Origin: Sporomusa termitida
GTDB lineage: Bacteria > Bacillota > Negativicutes > Sporomusales > Sporomusaceae
Length of the DNA: 64,000 bases
Direction: 5' to 3'
Assembly: GCF_007641255.1 (NCBI RefSeq)
Contig: NZ_CP036259.1
Coordinates: 62,001 to 126,000, forward strand
Below are positions 47,893 to 55,813 of this stretch, in pieces; position 1 is the stretch's first letter, and each line of letters opens with the position of its first letter. A program made the position numbers and the translations under genes. The notes below the pieces were generated by a model. The model worked only from the letters and a program-made list of their open reading frames with translations. It was not told the DNA's origin and ran no database searches.

Positions 47893-49344
47893 ATGGGGGA
47901 CGCAGACGGGAAAAGAATGAACCTGACGATGCTGACTGACTTCTATGAGATTACGATGGGCAACGGGTATTTTCAAAACAAGTTACAAGACAAAATCGCC
48001 TATTTTGATATGTTTTTCCGCAGAGTTCCCGATGGCGGCGGCTTTGCCGTAATGGCCGGGGTCGAGCAATTGATCCTTTATCTGCAGGAACTAAGCTTTA
48101 CTGACGCCGACATCGAGTTTCTGAGCAAGAAAAATCTGTTTAATGAGGAGTTTCTGAACTATCTCCGGCATTTCCGGTTTAGCTGCGACGTTTGGGCCGT
48201 GCCTGAGGGCACGCCGATTTTCCCCAATGAGCCGATCGTTACCGTGCGAGGGCCGATTATTGAAGCCCAATTGGTGGAAACCATGATCTTGCTGACAATC
48301 AATCACCAGAGCCTGATTGCGACCAAGGCCAACCGGATTGTACGCGCTGCCCAGGGCCGGGCGGTTGTGGAGTTTGGCTCAAGGCGGGCCCAGGGGTATG
48401 ACGGGGCCATGTTTGGGGCGCGGGCGGCTTTTATTGGTGGCTGCGCCGGCTCGGCCTGCACAATCGCCGAACGGGACTTTGCCATACCGGCTGTGGGGAC
48501 TATGGCTCACAGCTGGGTGCAGACCTTTGATCACGAAATCGACGCCTTCCGGGCTTATGCCCGGACCTATCCCGAAAACTGCCTGCTGCTGGTCGACACC
48601 TATAATGTGCTGAAATCCGGTATCCCCAATGCCATTCAGGTATTTAACGAAGAGGTGGTCACCCGGGGGTTCCGTCCCAAAGGCATCCGGATTGACAGCG
48701 GCGACATTGCCTATCTGTCGAAAAAAGCCCGGAAGATGCTGGATGATGCCGGCTTCCCCGACTGTAAGATCCTGGTCTCCAACTCGCTGGATGAGTATAT
48801 TATTCGCGATATTCTCGTACAAGGGGCCGAAGTGGATTCATTTGGTGTCGGCGAACGTCTCATTACCTCCAAATCCGAACCTGTTTTCGGCGGCGTGTAT
48901 AAGCTTGTTGCCATTGAAGACAATGGACAAGTTATTCCTAAAATAAAACTCAGTGAGAATGTCGAAAAAATTACCCTTCCCGGCCGCAAGCAATTGTGGC
49001 GGTTGTTTGAACAGGGCAGCGGCAAAGCTATTGCCGATGTCATAACCCTCGCTGACGAGACGATTGATGAGACTTATGTAATATTTGATCCCGTACATAC
49101 CTGGAAGCGTAAGACAGTCACCGGCTTCTTCGCTAAAAAACTGTTGATTCAGATCTTTGATAAAGGGACCTGTGTGTATAAAAATCCTGACTTAAAAACA
49201 ATTCAGAACTATTGCCGGCAGCAGATTGAAACCCTGTGGGACGAGGTGCTGCGCTTTGAAAATCCCCATAACTATTACGTCGACTTATCCCAGGCCTTAT
49301 GGGATGTCCGGGAAAAGCTGCTTGTCGATTGTTCGGTCAAGTAG
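47893..49344 (+). CDS. pncB: Nicotinate phosphoribosyltransferase
   Basis: First step of the Preiss-Handler NAD salvage route. 483 residues from ATG 47893, which follows AGAGGGGAAGAGG; upstream in-frame ATGs lie in nrtR. LTDFYEITMGNGYF, VEFGSRRAQGYDGA, GTMAHSWVQTF and RIDSGDIAYLSKKAR are family motifs. Directly downstream of nrtR. Confidence 0.95.
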   Translation: MGDADGKRMNLTMLTDFYEITMGNGYFQNKLQDKIAYFDMFFRRVPDGGGFAVMAGVEQLILYLQELSFTDADIEFLSKKNLFNEEFLNYLRHFRFSCDVWAVPEGTPIFPNEPIVTVRGPIIEAQLVETMILLTINHQSLIATKANRIVRAAQGRAVVEFGSRRAQGYDGAMFGARAAFIGGCAGSACTIAERDFAIPAVGTMAHSWVQTFDHEIDAFRAYARTYPENCLLLVDTYNVLKSGIPNAIQVFNEEVVTRGFRPKGIRIDSGDIAYLSKKARKMLDDAGFPDCKILVSNSLDEYIIRDILVQGAEVDSFGVGERLITSKSEPVFGGVYKLVAIEDNGQVIPKIKLSENVEKITLPGRKQLWRLFEQGSGKAIADVITLADETIDETYVIFDPVHTWKRKTVTGFFAKKLLIQIFDKGTCVYKNPDLKTIQNYCRQQIETLWDEVLRFENPHNYYVDLSQALWDVREKLLVDCSVK

Positions 49345-49390
49345 CAGTACCTTCCTTATAGCATTGCCCAGGCAGAGCGGTCAATGACAG

Positions 49391-49420
49391 ATGAGGCCGG
49401 GAGCAACCTCCCGGCCTCAT
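49391..49420. terminator. Bidirectional terminator pncB / permease
   Basis: A perfect 13-bp GC-rich stem (49391-49403 with 49408-49420) lies between the convergent genes. Confidence 0.82.
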
Positions 49421-49437
49421 CCTGTTTATGCAGCTGC

Positions 49438-50847
49438 TTACCACTCGGTGCGGATATTCAGATCCGCTTTTTGCTGGGCTTCCCCGATTTTGAATAACCG
49501 GTAAAGAATATACAGGGAAGCGTACCAGGCCGGGGCCACATACAAGGCTACCAGATTATCCTGGTCGTAGCCCATGCCGAGGGTTACCGCCAGCATAAAC
49601 GCGCCAACAACATAATTAGCATACGGATAACAGGGCATCGGATATTTCAGCCTGGCAAGCTGCTCACTTGTCAGGTTTTTTCGCCATTTATACTGAATAT
49701 ACATAATCAGCGACCAGGTCCACATGCAGCCTGTTGTTGTAATCGCCGACATGTAATAGAATACATTGTCAGGAGAGAGGTAATTTAAATAAACGCCGAT
49801 CAGACAAACCGCACCGGAAAATAGAATCCCATTGGCCGGTATCTGGCTGGCCGACAGCTTGCCCAGAAAGGCCGGGGCCTCATGCCGGAGCGCCAGGCCA
49901 TAGAGCATCCGGCCGCAGACATAAATGCAGCTGTTAAGGCAGGAGGCGGCCGAAGACAGAATAACCAGGTTGATGATAGAGGCCGAATAAGGAATACCTG
50001 CTTTCTCGAAGATCAGGACAAACGGGCTGACCCCTGAGGGCAGGGTTTCATAGGGGAATATGGCTAAGATCGCCACCATCGAGCCGACATAGAAAATCAA
50101 GACCCGCCAGAAGACCTTGTCAATCGCTGATTTGAGAGAGCGCTCGGGATCAACCGCCTCACCGGCGGTAATGCCGATTAGCTCGACCCCGGAATAGGCA
50201 AATACGACCATGACCAGGGCCATGGCCACCCCGGTCCAGCCAAAGGGCATAAACCCGCCATGAGCCCAGAGATTGGAGAACCCGATCGCCACACCGCCGT
50301 TGCCAAACCCGAACAGTATCATCGCAAAACCGACTGCCAGCATGGCAAGAATCGTAACCACCTTAATCAAAGCAAACCAAAATTCAAACTCCCCATAGTA
50401 TTTAACGGCAATGAGGTTGACGGCCATGATAACACCCAGACAGACAAGGGCCGGAATCCATTGCTCAAGGTCCGGCGCCCAATATTTCATATACATACTG
50501 ACCGCCGAGATCTCGCACATAGCCAGAACAACCCATTGGTACCAGTAATTCCAGCCGGTAATGAAGGAAACCAGGGGGCCGCAGAAAACCCGGGCGTAGC
50601 CGGCAAAGGATGAGGCTACCGGGTTTTCCACAGCAACCTCGCCCAGGGCCCGCAGCACAAAGTACATGACAACCCCGCCAATCGCGTAGGCCAGCGTGAG
50701 CGCCGGGCCGGCCAGTCTGCTGGCCTGGGCGGAACCCATAAACAGGGCAACGCCGATCACGCCCCCGATGGCGATCAACTGTATATGCCGGTCTTTGAGA
50801 TCCTTTTTGAGATTTTCTTTTGCCAGGTCGAGCGTATTTGCTTTCAT
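49438..50847 (-). CDS. Amino acid permease (APC/AAT family), probably GABA
   Basis: A 469-residue APC transporter with 12 hydrophobic segments; the first carries IGGVIGVALFMGSA, and FAYSGVELIGITAGEA is the conserved substrate-region block. The adjacent aminotransferase, PucR regulator and aldehyde dehydrogenase on the same strand suggest uptake of 4-aminobutyrate or a related omega-amino acid. AAGGAGG precedes the ATG, and a terminator-like hairpin lies immediately before this ribosome site. Confidence 0.9.
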   Translation of the reverse strand: MKANTLDLAKENLKKDLKDRHIQLIAIGGVIGVALFMGSAQASRLAGPALTLAYAIGGVVMYFVLRALGEVAVENPVASSFAGYARVFCGPLVSFITGWNYWYQWVVLAMCEISAVSMYMKYWAPDLEQWIPALVCLGVIMAVNLIAVKYYGEFEFWFALIKVVTILAMLAVGFAMILFGFGNGGVAIGFSNLWAHGGFMPFGWTGVAMALVMVVFAYSGVELIGITAGEAVDPERSLKSAIDKVFWRVLIFYVGSMVAILAIFPYETLPSGVSPFVLIFEKAGIPYSASIINLVILSSAASCLNSCIYVCGRMLYGLALRHEAPAFLGKLSASQIPANGILFSGAVCLIGVYLNYLSPDNVFYYMSAITTTGCMWTWSLIMYIQYKWRKNLTSEQLARLKYPMPCYPYANYVVGAFMLAVTLGMGYDQDNLVALYVAPAWYASLYILYRLFKIGEAQQKADLNIRTEW

Positions 50848-50871
50848 TTGCCTTGCCTCCTTTTGTAGCTA

Positions 50872-50896
50872 CAGAAAAACCCTGGCTTATGCCAGG
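50872..50896 (-). terminator. Terminator-like hairpin in the permease leader
   Basis: On the minus strand CCTGGC-ATAA-GCCAGG is followed by GTTTTTCT, ten bases before the permease ribosome site. Since a separate terminator ends gabT (50997-51040), this one is a candidate attenuator. Confidence 0.7.
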
Positions 50897-50970
50897 TCCA
50901 CTTGAGGACGCCGGCAGCAGGCCAAGATAAGAAAAGATTGGCTTGTGCCAAGCCTCTCAGGGACGTCGGC
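50881..50970 (-). repeat. Tandem structured motif in the permease leader
   Basis: Two similar units of 34-35 bases (50881-50915 and 50937-50970) each consist, on the minus strand, of CCGRCGTCC, a short variable stretch and a TGGCAYAAGCCA hairpin. The unit nearer the gene forms the terminator hairpin. The pattern resembles tandem leader RNA motifs; no known class was recognised. Confidence 0.55.
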
Positions 50971-50996
50971 GGAAACCGATATACTTTCCGAGCATG

Positions 50997-51040
50997 TAAA
51001 AAAGCGCCGGCCGGCAACCTTCTGGTTGCCGGCAAGCGCC
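50997..51040 (-). terminator. Terminator of gabT
   Basis: GCCGGCAACC (51010-51019) and GGTTGCCGGC (51024-51033) form a perfect stem extended by GCGC pairs; on the minus strand it is followed by T6. Confidence 0.88.
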
Positions 51041-51061
51041 TTTGCTTGCAATTATCTTGTT

Positions 51062-52384
51062 TTAACAGGCTTCGGCTGCTGCCCGCAGGATACTCTGCTC
51101 CAGCACTGTCAGCCCCCGGTCCAGCTGTTCATCCGTCACTACCAGTGGTATCAACAGGCGGATTACGTTGCTGAAAATACCGGCACTGATCAATATGACC
51201 CCCTGGTCTAAACAGTATTTTACTACCTTTGACGTCAGCTCTTTGGCCGGTTCTTTGGTATTCCTGTCTGTAACCAGCTCAATACCGATCATGGCCCCAA
51301 GTCCCCTGATATCGCCAATGACCGGACACTGTTCCTGCAGGATTTTCAGTCTGGTCATCGTGGTGCGGCCAATGGCATCGGCCCGGCTGCACAGCTGGTA
51401 GTCCTCAATATACCTGATTGTCTCCAGGCCGGCCACACAGGCCAGCGGGCTGCCGCCATAGGTGCCGCCGATATTGCCGGCCTCGGGTGCATCCATATAC
51501 TCAGCCTTGCCTGTGACCGCACTTAGCGGAACGCCGGCAGCAATTGATTTGGCCGTAGTCATGATGTCCGGCTCGACCCCCCAGTTTTCCACCGCAAACA
51601 TTTTGCCTGTACGGCCAAAACCGGTTTGCACCTCGTCGGCAACAAACAAGATACCCTTCTGCTCGCAAATGGCCTTAAGCCCTGGCAAAAATTCCGGCGG
51701 CGGCACGATAAAGCCGCCTTCTCCCTGGACCGGTTCGATAATCATGGCCGCAATATGTTCGGCGTCAATTTCCGCGGTAAAAAACCGTTCGAAGTTTTCC
51801 AGGCAGTGCAGGCCGCAGGCCGGATAGGCGGAACAATAATGACAGCGGTAGCAGTAGGCGGAAGGGACCTTATAAATCTCGGGCGCCAACGGGCCAAAGC
51901 CATATTTATACGGCTTTACCTTACTGGTAAGGCTCATGGTCATAAAGGTCCGTCCGTGAAAAGCCGCCTCAAAAGCGATAATGCCTGTTCGCCTGGTTGC
52001 ATGGCGGGCAATCTTAACGGCATTCTCGACCGCTTCCGCGCCGCTGTTGGCAAACATTGTTTTTCTGGGACCGGAACCAGGCATCAGCGCATTCAGTTTT
52101 TCGGCCAGTGCCACATAAGGTTCATACATGGCAATGGCAAAAAAGGAATGGAGCAGTTTGTCTGCCTGGTCCTTAATTGCCTCGACCACCGGCTTAGGAC
52201 AGTGACCCACATTAAGCACCCCGACACCGGCATAGAAATCGAGATACTCCCGGCCGTCCACGTCAGTAATGACAACACCGTCGGCTTTTTCCACAAACAC
52301 ACCGGTGGAATTGGCAATTCCCCGGGGAACGGCATTATTTTTTCTTTGTATCAGTGCGGCTGATTTACCTTGCGTATTACTCAT
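51062..52384 (-). CDS. gabT: 4-aminobutyrate aminotransferase-like enzyme
   Basis: A 440-residue class III PLP aminotransferase. ADEVQTGFGRTG, TTAKSIAAGVPLSAV (PLP lysine) and NIGGTYGGSPLAC are present; a cysteine-rich insert (YCYRCHYCSAYPACGLHC) is typical of GabT from Firmicutes. It would convert GABA to succinate semialdehyde for the aldehyde dehydrogenase nearby. ATG 52384 has better spacing from GGGAGG than ATG 52390. Confidence 0.9.
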   Translation of the reverse strand: MSNTQGKSAALIQRKNNAVPRGIANSTGVFVEKADGVVITDVDGREYLDFYAGVGVLNVGHCPKPVVEAIKDQADKLLHSFFAIAMYEPYVALAEKLNALMPGSGPRKTMFANSGAEAVENAVKIARHATRRTGIIAFEAAFHGRTFMTMSLTSKVKPYKYGFGPLAPEIYKVPSAYCYRCHYCSAYPACGLHCLENFERFFTAEIDAEHIAAMIIEPVQGEGGFIVPPPEFLPGLKAICEQKGILFVADEVQTGFGRTGKMFAVENWGVEPDIMTTAKSIAAGVPLSAVTGKAEYMDAPEAGNIGGTYGGSPLACVAGLETIRYIEDYQLCSRADAIGRTTMTRLKILQEQCPVIGDIRGLGAMIGIELVTDRNTKEPAKELTSKVVKYCLDQGVILISAGIFSNVIRLLIPLVVTDEQLDRGLTVLEQSILRAAAEAC

Positions 52385-52412
52385 CGTCATGTGCCTCCCT
52401 GGCCTGAATCAT

Positions 52413-52458
52413 CAAAAAAACGCTGAGTATATATATCCTGTGATATATACATTCAGCG
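52413..52458 (-). terminator. Intrinsic terminator immediately before gabT
   Basis: Arms 52421-52437 and 52442-52458 are complementary at 15 of 17 positions; on the minus strand T7 follows. It lies over 110 bases after the pucR stop but only about 30 before the gabT start. It can be the pucR terminator or a gabT attenuator. Confidence 0.8.
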
Positions 52459-52527
52459 CCTTTGCCAAATGAATAATTCAGCGTTTGTTTATAATCACAT
52501 AGTAACAGATGCATGGAAGTGCGTCTA

Positions 52528-52542
52528 TGTGAGCATATCACA
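52528..52542. promoter_or_regulatory. TGTGA-N5-TCACA operator upstream of gabT
   Basis: Inverted repeat TGTGA-gcata-TCACA. The same motif with the same spacing lies upstream of the aldehyde dehydrogenase (55409-55423). A half-site in the context GGCATTGTGAGAT occurs at 52556-52568 and is identical to the left part of the other site. A PucR-binding role is inferred. Confidence 0.6.
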
Positions 52543-52570
52543 AGCTATACCGGCCGGCATTGTGAGATCG

Positions 52571-53782
52571 TTATAGCTCCAGCTGCCGGCCAACAATAAC
52601 GCCTAACTGCAACGTCAGGCGATCATAGGGATCAGATAAATTTCTGCCCGAGATTTCCTCGATTTTCTTTAGCCTGTAATCCAGGGTATTGCGGTGGACA
52701 AACAGACGCTTCGCCGTCTTCACCGCATTGCCGTTCTCCTCAAAATACACAAACAGAGTGTCCACCAGCTCCATCTGCTGTTTGGCATCATAGGCCAGCA
52801 GCGGTTCAATGACCTCCTGGTGATAGGCAGCCAGTTTGCCGGGGTCCATTTCAAACAGCAGCTTATAGATGCCTAGCTGCTCGTAGACGTGGATCTGTCT
52901 GGCGGCCGGCTGCCGGGCAGAAAAACGCAGGACCTTGACCGCCTGGAGATAACTGCCTCTGGCATCAGGCAATTGCTCAAACCGGCCGCCGACACCGGCG
53001 ACAACTGCTAACCCCGGTATTTTTACGGCAAGCTGTGCCAGTATTGCCGACAGTAACTCAGTATTCGAACAGGTGCCGCCGGTTTTGTCCTCACAGGGCA
53101 TCAGCAGGATAATATCATCGACCCGCAGCAGGGACAGAATCTTTTGCGGGCATATTGCCGTCACATCACGGACAATTTGCTCAAAACGGATCTTGAGGGC
53201 AACCAGGTCTTTTTCGGCTTTGGTTTTCTGACTTTGCACAAACTCCAGCAAGCGGACCGGGCTGATAATGGCTACCTGATGGGGTTGGGTTAGATCATAG
53301 CCATAATAAGCGGCCCGATGGCTGATGACGTCCGGATCAGAGGAGGGCTGAAACAATAATTGCTCCAGAAAATCGCTGATTGACCGTTCCTCAGTTTGTT
53401 TCATAATAATATGCCGGCAGATGTCGCCGGTGACCTCGACCAGCTTTACCTCCCAGGGCAGCTCAAAAACCGGGAATTTTGCCTGATCGGCCAGACTGAT
53501 AACCTCAGGCGGCACTGTTTGGATATAAGGACCGACATTTACAATCAGCCCGGCCAGCTTTTTTTTGATAATGCCGCGCACGATCGCTTGCAGCTTATGT
53601 ACATCCCCGTTTAAACCGATGCCGGTGATGATCAGCAGCTCGCCGCCCTGCACCCAGGGAATAACATCAGGCAAATCGATAAAATGCACCCACCGTAGCC
53701 GGCGGTCTAAGCCTGCTTTGCCGGCAACAAGGGTCAGTTTTTTTAGGGAAGGCAATGTAAACAGTTCCTGGCAGCTGATCAT
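52571..53782 (-). CDS. PucR-family transcriptional regulator
   Basis: 403 residues. The N-terminal PucR-type sensor domain begins ISCQELFTLPSLKKLTLVAGKAGLDRR (first about 125 residues), a middle GGDEF-like or linker region follows, and the C-terminal HTH has VKTAKRLFVHRNTLDYRLKKIEEISG. Such regulators activate purine or GABA catabolism in response to the substrate. It lies between gabT and the aldehyde dehydrogenase, and GGGAGGAGG precedes its ATG. Confidence 0.9.
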   Translation of the reverse strand: MISCQELFTLPSLKKLTLVAGKAGLDRRLRWVHFIDLPDVIPWVQGGELLIITGIGLNGDVHKLQAIVRGIIKKKLAGLIVNVGPYIQTVPPEVISLADQAKFPVFELPWEVKLVEVTGDICRHIIMKQTEERSISDFLEQLLFQPSSDPDVISHRAAYYGYDLTQPHQVAIISPVRLLEFVQSQKTKAEKDLVALKIRFEQIVRDVTAICPQKILSLLRVDDIILLMPCEDKTGGTCSNTELLSAILAQLAVKIPGLAVVAGVGGRFEQLPDARGSYLQAVKVLRFSARQPAARQIHVYEQLGIYKLLFEMDPGKLAAYHQEVIEPLLAYDAKQQMELVDTLFVYFEENGNAVKTAKRLFVHRNTLDYRLKKIEEISGRNLSDPYDRLTLQLGVIVGRQLEL

Positions 53783-53821
53783 AGCTGGCAGCCTCCTCCC
53801 GGTTTGACGTGGCTTTATATG

Positions 53822-55240
53822 CTAAAATTTAAAGACAACCAGTTTTTCCTCAGTCATTTCTTTTACCGCATACTGGGGGCCCTCACGGCCAATGCCACTT
53901 TCTTTGATGCCGCCGTAAGGCATGTTATCTGTGCGGAAGGTGGCGCCGTCATTGATGATAACCCCGCCTGTCTCCAGCTTCAGGGCACATAAGCGGGCAA
54001 TCTCCAATGAACCGGTAAACACCCCGGCCTGCAAGCCGTAGACAGAATCATTGACCATGGCAATCGCCTCTTCAATAGTATCATAAGGGATGATCGAGAA
54101 AACAGGGGCGAAGGCCTCCTGGCAGACAATACTCATAGTGGCGTCCACATCGGTCAGAATGGTTGGCTCAAACCAGGCCCCGCGCCGGTTGCCGCCTGTC
54201 AGCAACCGGGCTCCCCGGGCCACGGCCGCCTGCACCCAGGTTTCTGCCCGGGCGGCCTCCTGCCCGCTGATCATGGGGCCGATGTCAGTGGCGGGATCAA
54301 GCGGGTCACCCATAACCAGCTTCCGGGTATAGGCTACTGCCTGGTCGCAGAATTCACTATATACACGGCGCTGCACATATACCCGCTGGCAGGATATGCA
54401 CACCTGGCCGGCATTGGCGAAGGCATATTGGGCACACAGCCCGGCCGCGGCCGGAATGTCGGTATCGTTGTGGACAATATTAGCCGAGTTAGAGCCTAAT
54501 TCAAGGGCTACCCGCCGGAAGCCGGCATTCCTGAGTAAATCTTTGCCGACCGCGGGACTGCCGGTAAAGCTGTAAAAGCCGATCCGTTCCTCCGCGGTCA
54601 ATAGTTGTCCCAGTTTGCCGCCTGCGCCTGTTAGCAGATTCAGGTGGCCGGCCGGTAAGCCGGCCTCGGCAAAGATCTCGCACAGCAATACCGCCGATAA
54701 GGGAGTTGCCGTCGCTGGTTTGTACACGACCGTATTGCCCGCGGCTATGGCCGGGCCCAGCTTATGGCAGGCCAGATTGAGCGGGAAGTTGAAGGGCGTA
54801 ATGGCACAAACAATGCCCACCGGCTGCCGCAGGGTAAAAGCCCAGCGGTTTTCACAGCCCGGCGCCCCGGCCAGCGGTACCATCTCGCCGGTCAGGCGTT
54901 TGGCTTCTTCCGCCGACAGAATCAGCGTCTGTTCCGCCCGGGCCACCTCGGCCAGGGCTTCCTTGATCGGCTTGCCGACCTCCTGGGTAAGAAATTCAGC
55001 CATTTTTGTCTGGTTTTGCCTGAGCAGCCGGCTGGCTTTCAGCAATATCTCATAGCGCCGGTACGGCTCCAGTTTACCTGTTTTAAACGCTTGTTCAGCC
55101 GCATCAACCGCCTTTGTTACCTCGGCGGCGCCGGCGGCGGAAATCCGGGCAATTTCCTCACCTGTGGCTTTATTGAGAACACTGATTTTTTCCCCGGTTG
55201 TACTCCAGACTCCATCGATGAATAAACCATATTCCTGCAT
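53822..55240 (-). CDS. Aldehyde dehydrogenase, probable succinate-semialdehyde type
   Basis: A 472-residue NAD(P)-dependent ALDH. E247 lies in LELGSNSANIV and the catalytic C281 in GQVCISCQRVYV; TPFNFPLNLACHK and FTGSPAVGK are conserved. Note LELGSN instead of the common LELGGK/N. With gabT it would oxidise the semialdehyde to succinate, but the family also includes lactaldehyde and glyceraldehyde-3-phosphate enzymes, so the substrate rests on context. Confidence 0.88.
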   Translation of the reverse strand: MQEYGLFIDGVWSTTGEKISVLNKATGEEIARISAAGAAEVTKAVDAAEQAFKTGKLEPYRRYEILLKASRLLRQNQTKMAEFLTQEVGKPIKEALAEVARAEQTLILSAEEAKRLTGEMVPLAGAPGCENRWAFTLRQPVGIVCAITPFNFPLNLACHKLGPAIAAGNTVVYKPATATPLSAVLLCEIFAEAGLPAGHLNLLTGAGGKLGQLLTAEERIGFYSFTGSPAVGKDLLRNAGFRRVALELGSNSANIVHNDTDIPAAAGLCAQYAFANAGQVCISCQRVYVQRRVYSEFCDQAVAYTRKLVMGDPLDPATDIGPMISGQEAARAETWVQAAVARGARLLTGGNRRGAWFEPTILTDVDATMSIVCQEAFAPVFSIIPYDTIEEAIAMVNDSVYGLQAGVFTGSLEIARLCALKLETGGVIINDGATFRTDNMPYGGIKESGIGREGPQYAVKEMTEEKLVVFKF

Positions 55241-55279
55241 GAACGTACCTCCTTAGTGATGACTGAGTTGCCGTATAGC

Positions 55280-55330
55280 AATGAAGACTGGAATGTAATG
55301 CCGGCGGCGCATTACATTCCAGTCTTCATT
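55280..55330. promoter_or_regulatory. Perfect 22-bp hairpin in the aldehyde dehydrogenase leader
   Basis: 55280-55301 and 55309-55330 are exact inverted repeats around a seven-base GC loop. On the minus strand it lies between the predicted promoter and the ATG, with no T-run, so it is not a terminator. It may be an operator or an RNA structure controlling translation. Confidence 0.7.
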
Positions 55331-55368
55331 GACTAAGCATTCCTAACCGGAATGGGATGACTATTCTC

Positions 55369-55425
55369 AGAATAACAAACTTTCTATAGCCAGTCAATAC
55401 ACAGGCATTGTGAGATATTCACAAT
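55369..55425 (-). promoter_or_regulatory. Aldehyde dehydrogenase promoter with TGTGA-N5-TCACA operator
   Basis: On the minus strand TTGACT (55392-55397) and TATTCT (55369-55374) are 17 bases apart. Just upstream lies ATTGTGA-gatat-TCACAAT (55407-55425), a perfect seven-base inverted repeat positioned as for an activator. Confidence 0.7.
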
Positions 55426-55507
55426 TTATTTCATTGGATTTATGCATTGTTTACAATACATCTCCGGCAAAAACGGCTGGCAGATACAGGCCGCGCCGGC
55501 GCGGCCG

Positions 55508-55577
55508 CCAAAAAAGCTGCCAAAGATATTGGCAAGAGAGCGGGATATTAGAACAGATCAAAGCACAGCGGCAATAA
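55508..55577 (+). pseudogene. TctC 3'-end fossil
   Basis: From 55533 the frame reads [14 protein letters not shown] and stop, matching the last residues of the TctC genes at 14-19 kb; the DNA aligns with copy 4 over about 65 bases, including AGCGG-ATATTAGA-CAGAT. Upstream the similarity fades into a GC-rich insertion. It is a relic of a further TctC gene. Confidence 0.75.
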
Positions 55578-55645
55578 TCATCTGGATACAGTACGCCGGC
55601 CGCTTCAGCCTTAGGACGGCGGCACTCATTATCATTGCTCATAAC

Positions 55646-55694
55646 AAAACAAATTCCCTGTCCCCCTGTTTTATTTTGTCCCCCTGTTTTATTT
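55646..55694. repeat. GGGGAC-core element with an 18-bp tandem repeat
   Basis: AAAAC (55646-55650) and GTTTT (55668-55672) flank a core that reads AGGGGGACAGGGA on the minus strand. The 18-base unit TGTCCCCCTGTTTTATTT occurs twice in tandem (55659-55676 and 55677-55694). It belongs to the same family as the elements at 28.0, 31.3, 58.4 and 58.7 kb. Confidence 0.7.
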
Positions 55695-55813
55695 TCAGAA
55701 GGGGAGGGCTTTACCGCCGGCATGGAGAATTATGCTAATAGCAGCCGGATTTATTACGGTTATTAGTTTCGTATGGAAGATGACGGTAACGGTGATATTA
55801 ATGACAGGAGAGG

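Noticed and set aside
51626-52363. 245-codon plus-strand frame opposite gabT
   Set aside because: Antisense shadow of a well-supported aminotransferase; composition is low in hydrophobic core and no motif is seen.
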